Shown here: positions 33,530 through 38,211 of the stretch, piece after piece
Layout of the letters: each line of letters begins with the position of its first letter
Position numbering within the stretch: the first letter of the stretch is position 1
Assembly (NCBI GenBank): GCA_020850535.1
Contig: JADZEM010000113.1
Location: 1-38,211, forward strand
Reading direction: 5' to 3'
Length of the DNA: 38,211 nt
DNA from: Chloroflexota bacterium
GTDB lineage: Bacteria; Chloroflexota; UBA6077; JACCZL01
Translations under genes and position numbers: made by a program
Notes under the pieces: generated by a model
What the model was told of the DNA's origin: nothing
The model's input: the letters and a program-made list of their open reading frames with translations, nothing else
Database searches by the model: none

Positions 33530-34663
33530 CTAGACAGCCTCGGGTCTCGCGAGGCGCGGCACCACGAACGCGAACGTGCTGCCCGGGCCGGGCGTGTCCG
33601 CCAGCCAGATCGCGCCGCCCATCAGCTCCAGCGCCTGCCGGCAGAACGCCAGCCCCAACCCCGACCCGACCGGTCGCCGGCCGCCCGGCAGCGCCAACGG
33701 CGTGAACCGCTCGAACAGCTGGGCGCGGTGCTCGGGAGCCACGCCCGGCCCCTCGTCCTGGACCGACACGACGATGCCGTCCTGCCCCGCCGGCGGGGCC
33801 AGGTTGGCTTCGAGGTCGATCTGGACACGGCTGCCGGGCGGCGTGAACTTGACGGCGTTGGTGACGAGATTCAGCAGCACCCGGCCGAGCAGGTCGACAT
33901 CGGCCTGGACGTGTTCGACCGGCTCGCCGACCACTTCGAGGCGCACGTCGCGCTGGACCGCCTGCGCCGCCAGCCGGTCGACGATCTCATCGGCAACGGC
34001 CGCCAGCGAGACCGCCTGCGCGCGCGGTCGCAGCCGCCCCTCGGAGAGGCGATAGGAGTCGAGCAGGTTGGTGGTCAGCTCGATCAGCTCGGCGGCGTTC
34101 CGCTCGGCGATCCCCAGGAAACGGTGCGCATCGCGGGACGGCAGATCCTCAAGGTCCAGGCGGGCCATCTCGACGGCGCTCGACACCGCCGAGATCATGC
34201 CGCGAATGTCGTGGGCCAGCATGCTGACCAGATCCTGCCGATGGCGGTCGGCCGTTTGCAGCTCGGCGTTCGCGGCACGGAGCTGATCCTGCAGGGCCTT
34301 GGTGCGGAGGGCCGCCCGCACCCGTGCGAGCAGCTCCTCGGGCATGACCGGCTTCACGAGGTAGTCAACAGCACCCTCGTCCAGACCATGAATGCGATCC
34401 TGGAGATCGGCGCGCGCACTGAGGAAGATGACGGGCACATCGCGCGTCGGCTCGGCGGCGCGCAGCTCGCGGCAGACGGAGAACCCGTCCAGGTCGGGCA
34501 TCATCACGTCGAGAATGACGAGGTCCGGCGGGTTCGCGATCGCCGCGTCGAGGCCGCGCCGGCTTTCAGTCTGGGTGGTTACCTGATGGCCCTCGCGCTG
34601 CAGGTACTTCGTGACGATCCGGCCGTTCGCAACGTCGTCGTCGATCACGAGTGCACGCGCCAT
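33530..34663 (-). CDS. receiver-histidine kinase hybrid
   Basis: The 377-residue soluble protein has an N-terminal receiver (acidic DDD at 8-10, phosphoacceptor Asp52 in VILDVMMP, Lys104 in VKPV), a short coiled-coil linker (about 115-145), HisKA with His151 in SMLAHDIRGMI, and an ATPase domain with NLVTNAVKF, DEGPGVAP and GSGLGLAF. The usual Pro after the phospho-His helix turn (RTPL) is absent. The ATG at 34663 shares one base with the preceding stop and has GGGAG seven bases upstream. It probably receives phosphate from the upstream membrane kinase and relays it. Confidence 0.92.
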   Translation of the reverse strand: MARALVIDDDVANGRIVTKYLQREGHQVTTQTESRRGLDAAIANPPDLVILDVMMPDLDGFSVCRELRAAEPTRDVPVIFLSARADLQDRIHGLDEGAVDYLVKPVMPEELLARVRAALRTKALQDQLRAANAELQTADRHRQDLVSMLAHDIRGMISAVSSAVEMARLDLEDLPSRDAHRFLGIAERNAAELIELTTNLLDSYRLSEGRLRPRAQAVSLAAVADEIVDRLAAQAVQRDVRLEVVGEPVEHVQADVDLLGRVLLNLVTNAVKFTPPGSRVQIDLEANLAPPAGQDGIVVSVQDEGPGVAPEHRAQLFERFTPLALPGGRRPVGSGLGLAFCRQALELMGGAIWLADTPGPGSTFAFVVPRLARPEAV

Positions 34664-36669
34664 CAATACTCTCCCACGGCCACGTGCGACCGGCGTGGCT
34701 CGGTCACGTGCTCTCTGATGCGAGCAGCAAGGGCTGGCAGCGGCAGCGCGCCAGCCGTCAGCCAGCTGAGCGCCCCGAGGTACAGCCGGTGCTGCTGGCG
34801 CGGCGTCAGCGCGTCTGGCGTCACCACCACCAGCGGGCAGGCGCGGCGTCCCAGGGCGGCCAGCAGCTCCGCCAACAGCTCAGGCAGCCCGGGGCTGTCC
34901 GCGACGAGATCGAGCACGACCGCGCCAACCTGCTCGCCGCGCGCCACCGTCAGGGCCGCCTCGCCCCGCGCAACCTCGTAGGGGGTCAGGCCGCGCGCCT
35001 GGAGCAGCAGCGAAACCTGACGCCGCCAGAGCGGATCCGCGCCGACGACGAGTGCGAGGTCGTCAGCCGGGATGGCGCTCAAACGGTCCGGCAAGAGCCG
35101 CTCGAGCTCCGCGAAGGGCAAGACCGACAGATGCGGCGTCATCAGCACGTTGCCGAAGGCTTGATGCCCGAAGGCCCGATGCCCATCGGCGCTGAACCCG
35201 AAGAGGCCGATGCGAGCGTCCGATGTCGCGTCGGCGCTGGCAGTAGCCTGGAGCAGCCGCCATGCGCCCGCCTGCACGCCGCGGACGTCGGCCAGCACAC
35301 AACGGGGGGCCAGCATGCTCGTACGGTCCCGCATCCAGGCGTCTGGTGTGTGCCGCGCGGCCCGCACGCCCTGGTCAGCCAGCGCCGCCACCAGAGCGTC
35401 GGCCGCCGGATCGTCCGACACCAGCACCACGTGCTGGGAAGCGGCGAGCGGAGCACGGTCGGCTGGGACATCGGCGGCCAGGCGCGGCTGCGCGGGAGCG
35501 AGCGGCAGCGAGACCAGGAATCGCGAGCCGTGGCCGTCGTTGCTCTCGACCCACAGGTGACCGCCCATCAGCTCAACCAGCTGGCGACTGATGGCCAGTC
35601 CGAGTCCGGTGCCGTCGTGCGCTCGCGCCATGCCGCCGTCAACCTGCCGGAACGGCTCGAAGATGCGGGCACGCGCCTCCTCGGGGATGCCGATGCCCGT
35701 GTCCACGACGGCCAGCGTCACCGCGTCCGCCGAGGCCGACGCCTGCAGCTCCACCGAGCCCGTCGGCGTGAACTTCACGGCGTTCCCGACAAGGTTGACC
35801 AGCACCTGCCGCAGCCGTTCCTCGTCGGCCAGGACCGGCGGGAGCGACGGGCTGAGCGACGTCGTCAGCCGCAGCCCGCGGGCGTCCGCGAGCGGCTGGA
35901 GCAGCGCCGCCACTTCCTCGGCCACCGGCCAGGGGTGCACCGGCTCGCAGACCACCTCGACGGCCCCCGCCTCCAGCCGGGCGAAATCGAGCGTGCCGTT
36001 GACGATCTTGAGCAGGCTCCGACCGCCCTCGTAGATCTGCTGGACGTCGGCGCGCTGCTCGTCGTTGAGGTCGCCGTCCAGCTCGTCGAGCAGCAGCCGG
36101 CCGTGCCCGATGATCGCGTTGAGCGGCGTCCGCAGCTCGTGCGACATGGTGGCGAACAACTCGGCGCGCTCGCGGTCCCGCCGCTGCAGCCGACCGTTCA
36201 CCCGGGCCAGGTCCGCCGCGCGCTCGGCGGCCGACTGGCGCGCCTGCGATCCAGAACGTACCAGGATGTCGAGGCTTCGACCGATCCATCGGTCCGTCAG
36301 GGCGATCATCGCGAGGCCAGACAGCGTCAGCAGCAGCAGCAGCAAGGCGAAGGCCGGGCGATCCTCGTCCGGCAGGCTGACAGCCAGCAGCGCGAGGACG
36401 GCCACGACGACCGACACCAGGACGGCGATGCCGGCCTGGACCCGCGCAAGACGGCGGGCAACGTTCGCAGGCCGTTCGAGCGCAACATGCTCGACAGGCC
36501 CCAGCGCAGGACGGCGATTCGCGCCCCAGGCAGGCAATCCGAACGAGAAGGTGACCGGGAGGATGAGTCGCACGCTGCCTCTACCCCTGCGAGACCCGGC
36601 GAGCCGCTCGCGCTCATGCATCAGGATACCAGGGTCTCTCGCACGTTCCAACGATATTGTGTGCCACAC
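34663..36669 (-). CDS. membrane histidine kinase with two degenerate receiver-like domains
   Basis: The protein is 668 residues if the GTG at 36669 is used; ATG 36621 or GTG 36573 are alternatives, since no start has a clear ribosome site and the first 32 residues look unconserved. Two membrane helices (about 78-98 and 106-125) precede a coiled-coil linker, HisKA with His177 in MSHELRTPLNAIIG, and an ATPase domain (NLVGNAVKFT, DTGIGIP, GTGLGLAIS). Then come two receiver-like folds: one from about 413 with Asp-Asp and LADVRG but no lysine, and one from about 538 with VLDL but neither the full acidic pair nor the lysine. The next gene encodes a receiver-kinase, suggesting a relay. Confidence 0.88.
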   Translation of the reverse strand: MWHTISLERARDPGILMHERERLAGSRRGRGSVRLILPVTFSFGLPAWGANRRPALGPVEHVALERPANVARRLARVQAGIAVLVSVVVAVLALLAVSLPDEDRPAFALLLLLLTLSGLAMIALTDRWIGRSLDILVRSGSQARQSAAERAADLARVNGRLQRRDRERAELFATMSHELRTPLNAIIGHGRLLLDELDGDLNDEQRADVQQIYEGGRSLLKIVNGTLDFARLEAGAVEVVCEPVHPWPVAEEVAALLQPLADARGLRLTTSLSPSLPPVLADEERLRQVLVNLVGNAVKFTPTGSVELQASASADAVTLAVVDTGIGIPEEARARIFEPFRQVDGGMARAHDGTGLGLAISRQLVELMGGHLWVESNDGHGSRFLVSLPLAPAQPRLAADVPADRAPLAASQHVVLVSDDPAADALVAALADQGVRAARHTPDAWMRDRTSMLAPRCVLADVRGVQAGAWRLLQATASADATSDARIGLFGFSADGHRAFGHQAFGNVLMTPHLSVLPFAELERLLPDRLSAIPADDLALVVGADPLWRRQVSLLLQARGLTPYEVARGEAALTVARGEQVGAVVLDLVADSPGLPELLAELLAALGRRACPLVVVTPDALTPRQQHRLYLGALSWLTAGALPLPALAARIREHVTEPRRSHVAVGEY

Positions 36670-36823
36670 AGAGACGCCCCGCGTTGCGATCTTTCACAAG
36701 GCCTCGGCCGGCTGCTCGGGCTGAGAGGCCGCGTCGCCGTCCAGCGGAGGGGCCGAGGCGGAGGCCAGGGCGTGACGACAGGGTCGTGTTCTGTCGAGTC
36801 GATGCCGCATTCTGGCTGGTCGC

Positions 36824-36835
36824 TCACGGCCGTGA
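36824..36835. promoter_or_regulatory. 12-base palindrome upstream of the ParB-ASCH gene
   Basis: TCACGGCCGTGA is a perfect palindrome about 100 bases upstream of the GTG at 36936, in the 266-base divergent region between the kinase and ParB-ASCH genes. It shares half-sites with 15231-15244. A CGACAG/CTGTCG inverted repeat (36776-36796) lies nearby. TAGACT at 36892-36897 may be the ParB-ASCH -10, with no good -35. No canonical parS was seen. Confidence 0.35.
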
Positions 36836-36935
36836 CGATGCTGTGTCGATCTGGTGCGCCCGCCGTAACTTTCCCGCGTCATGGCGGCTGCTAGACTCGG
36901 GCCACCCCTAGCCAGGAGCAGGAGGACCGAGAGAC

Positions 36936-37922
36936 GTGCCGGACCTCGAGCTGAAGCGCATTCAGCCAAACAAACTGAACCCCCGCCTTCGCTTCTCGAA
37001 GAGCGGTCTGGACGATTTGGCCGCCAGCATCAAGCAGTACGGCATCCTCGAACCGATCATCGTGCGACCGGTGAACGGGCACTTCGAGGTGGTCGTTGGC
37101 GAACGACGGTATCGCGCAGCGCAGCAGGCCGGCCTCGACGAGGTGCCGGTCCTCGTTCGGGAGTACTCGGACGACGAAGTCATGGAGATCAACCTCGTCG
37201 AAAACGTGCAGCGCGAGGATCTCTCCGCTGTCGAGAAGGCGAAGCTCTGCCAGGAGCTCCGCGAGCGCTACCCGGGCAAGTACGTCGGGTGGGATGTGAT
37301 CGCCACGCGCATCGGCGTGGAGGTGGACACGGTCCGGGCCTGGGTTCGCACGCTGAACCTGCCGGAAGAGGTCCAGGAGAGGATCGCCCCGCGCGAGCAG
37401 AAGCGGGTGCCGGAAGGCAAGATCGACTACCGGACCGCGCTGGACATCGCCGAGAAGATCAAGGATCCCGAGCGGCAGGTTGAGGTTGCCACGCAGCTGG
37501 CCGAGGAGCGGGTGCCCCGCGAGGTCGCGCGGGAGGTGATCCGCCGGGCGGCCACCGAGACGCCGGTCCCGGTCCCGCAGATCGTGCAGGAGGCGGCGGC
37601 CAAGCCGCGCGCCTCGCTGGCGTTCACCCACCGGCACTACCAGTCGGTGGTGAGCGGCGAAAAGCAGCAGACGACCCGCCGGCGCGTCGATCCGAACATC
37701 GAGGCTGGCAGCATCGTGCGGGCCGACGTCATCCAGTTCGCCGACCTGGAGATCACCGAGGTGATCCGCAAGCGGCTGGGCGAGATGACGGAGGAGGATG
37801 CGCGCCAGGAGGGCGACTACACGCTGGAAGAGTTCCGCGAGCTGTGGCAGCGCAGCTACGGGGCCTGGAACCCCGAGGAGCTGGTGACGATCATCCGGTT
37901 TCAGCTGGCCCGGGTGCTGTAG
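36936..37922 (+). CDS. ParB-like protein fused to a C-terminal ASCH domain
   Basis: The 328-residue protein starts at GTG, with AGGAGG about ten bases upstream. The N-terminal ParB/Spo0J domain has NPRLRF, SIKQYGILEPIIVR, GERRYRAA (55-62) and ENVQREDLS (89-97), which are the CTP-binding boxes. A helix-turn-helix (about 116-140) and helical region follow to about 215. Instead of the ParB dimerisation tail, residues 225-328 resemble an ASCH (PUA-like) domain: LAFTHRHYQSVVSGEKQQTTRR, then a beta-rich core, RLGEMTEEDARQEG, YTLEEFRELW and a final VTIIRFQL strand. ASCH proteins bind or process modified RNA. No parA partner is adjacent. A DNA-binding clamp joined to a nucleic-acid-sensing module is inferred. 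Confidence 0.85.
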   Translation: MPDLELKRIQPNKLNPRLRFSKSGLDDLAASIKQYGILEPIIVRPVNGHFEVVVGERRYRAAQQAGLDEVPVLVREYSDDEVMEINLVENVQREDLSAVEKAKLCQELRERYPGKYVGWDVIATRIGVEVDTVRAWVRTLNLPEEVQERIAPREQKRVPEGKIDYRTALDIAEKIKDPERQVEVATQLAEERVPREVAREVIRRAATETPVPVPQIVQEAAAKPRASLAFTHRHYQSVVSGEKQQTTRRRVDPNIEAGSIVRADVIQFADLEITEVIRKRLGEMTEEDARQEGDYTLEEFRELWQRSYGAWNPEELVTIIRFQLARVL

Positions 37923-37971
37923 CGCAGCATCGTCCGAAGCCAGGGGCCGGGTACGGTCTCGTAGCGTTCAT

Positions 37972-38005
37972 GAAGGGGAACGGCAAGTTGACGCCGTTCC
38001 CCTTC
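37972..38005 (+). terminator. hairpin terminator of the ParB-ASCH gene
   Basis: A 13-base perfect stem (37972-37984 with 37993-38005) and eight-base loop lie 50 bases past the stop. There is no U-run, as with the other hairpins here. Confidence 0.7.
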
Positions 38006-38085
38006 GTCATCCCCGTCGCCGGCACGGTCACCACGCAGGGCAATCGCATAGTCGTTGGTGTACGCGAAGCATCGTGGAACGGGCG

Positions 38086-38211
38086 GTCGGGGACTGAAGT
38101 CCCCGCCTACAGTCACGCCGTCGCTGCGCGACGGACACCGGGAACAGCGTCGTCCGGTGAGACCGGGGCGTCGCGCAGCGACTGCAGGATCGTAGGCGGG
38201 GCTTTCAAGCC
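38086..38211. repeat. REP doublet, copy 2 (inverted, cut by the window end)
   Basis: The left unit (38086-38110) has stem GGGGACT/AGTCCCC then GCCTAC. The right unit starts GTAG at 38192 and is truncated at the window end. Read on the minus strand it matches copy 1 (101-231) closely in both stems, while the central loop differs. Extrapolated length is 131 bases, the same as copy 1. Bases 38006-38085 hold nothing else that I can support. Confidence 0.8.

Noticed and set aside
32738-34981. Long plus-strand open frame across the ABC ATPase and receiver-kinase genes
   Set aside because: It spans two real genes and their intergenic promoter on the other strand; no motif was found.
34651-36894. 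Long plus-strand open frame over the membrane kinase gene
   Set aside because: It is antisense to a protein with all histidine kinase motifs, and its own translation is low-complexity and Arg/Gln-rich.
36670-36935. Chromosomal origin or parS cluster near the ParB-like gene
   Set aside because: No parA, dnaA, gidA or rpmH neighbours, no DnaA-box cluster and no canonical parS sequence seen.

Overview
The window is chromosomal DNA from a very GC-rich bacterium (roughly two thirds or more G+C by eye). It holds about 26 credible genes, packed with 1-4 base start/stop overlaps. There is no rRNA, tRNA, CRISPR array, integrase or complete insertion sequence. The mix of genes (many GT4 glycosyltransferases, a proline/serine-linked lipoprotein hydrolase, multi-PAS hybrid kinases, REP-like palindromes of the GTAG type) would suit Chloroflexota (Thermomicrobia-like), but nothing here settles the taxonomy.

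Layout. 1-338: repeat region with a 131-base REP doublet (BIME-like), a 48-base direct repeat and a G-rich tract. 339 to about 13390, minus strand: an eleven-gene, almost completely translationally coupled cell-surface polysaccharide operon. It has seven GT4 glycosyltransferases, a flippase, a FemAB/BioF2-like acyltransferase, a DegT-type PLP enzyme and a ChbG/YdjC-type deacetylase, and is interrupted only by an 85-base gap containing a 45-base perfect palindrome. 13507-15223, plus strand and divergent: an ABC-2 exporter (ATPase plus permease). 15305-18130, minus: a PAS-GAF-PAS hybrid histidine kinase. 18393-21321, minus: a coupled lipid-linked sugar module (GT2 polyprenyl-phosphate sugar synthase, zinc-ribbon methyltransferase, GT-C membrane glycosyltransferase) behind a near-consensus promoter that looks leaderless. 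21454-24501, plus: a receiver protein with Lys-to-Arg substitution, then a short UvrA paralogue lacking the UvrB-binding region. 24595-27613, minus: a 60-residue zinc-ribbon protein and a fabF-accB-fabH fatty-acid operon. 27849-31433, plus: an RraA-family protein coupled to a SelA/DgaE-like PLP enzyme, then a lipoprotein alpha/beta hydrolase. 31686-36669, minus: an ABC-2 permease/ATPase pair (ATPase with a leaderless-type promoter) and two histidine kinases that look like a phosphorelay. 36936-37922, plus: a ParB-like protein fused to a C-terminal ASCH domain. 38086-38211: a second REP doublet, inverted relative to the first and cut by the window end.

How the parts fit. The left half is dedicated to making and exporting surface glycans: the GT4 set builds the chain, the DegT, deacetylase and acyltransferase genes suggest amino or acylated sugars, and the flippase and possibly the ABC-2 pair move product. 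The GT2/GT-C module would supply and use polyprenyl-phosphate sugars on the outer face. The right half is mainly signalling, lipid synthesis and transport. The most unusual protein is the ParB-ASCH fusion. The most unusual DNA features are the REP doublets with conserved stems and variable loop, the 45-base palindrome inside the glycan operon, and promoters placed exactly so that transcripts begin at the start codon.
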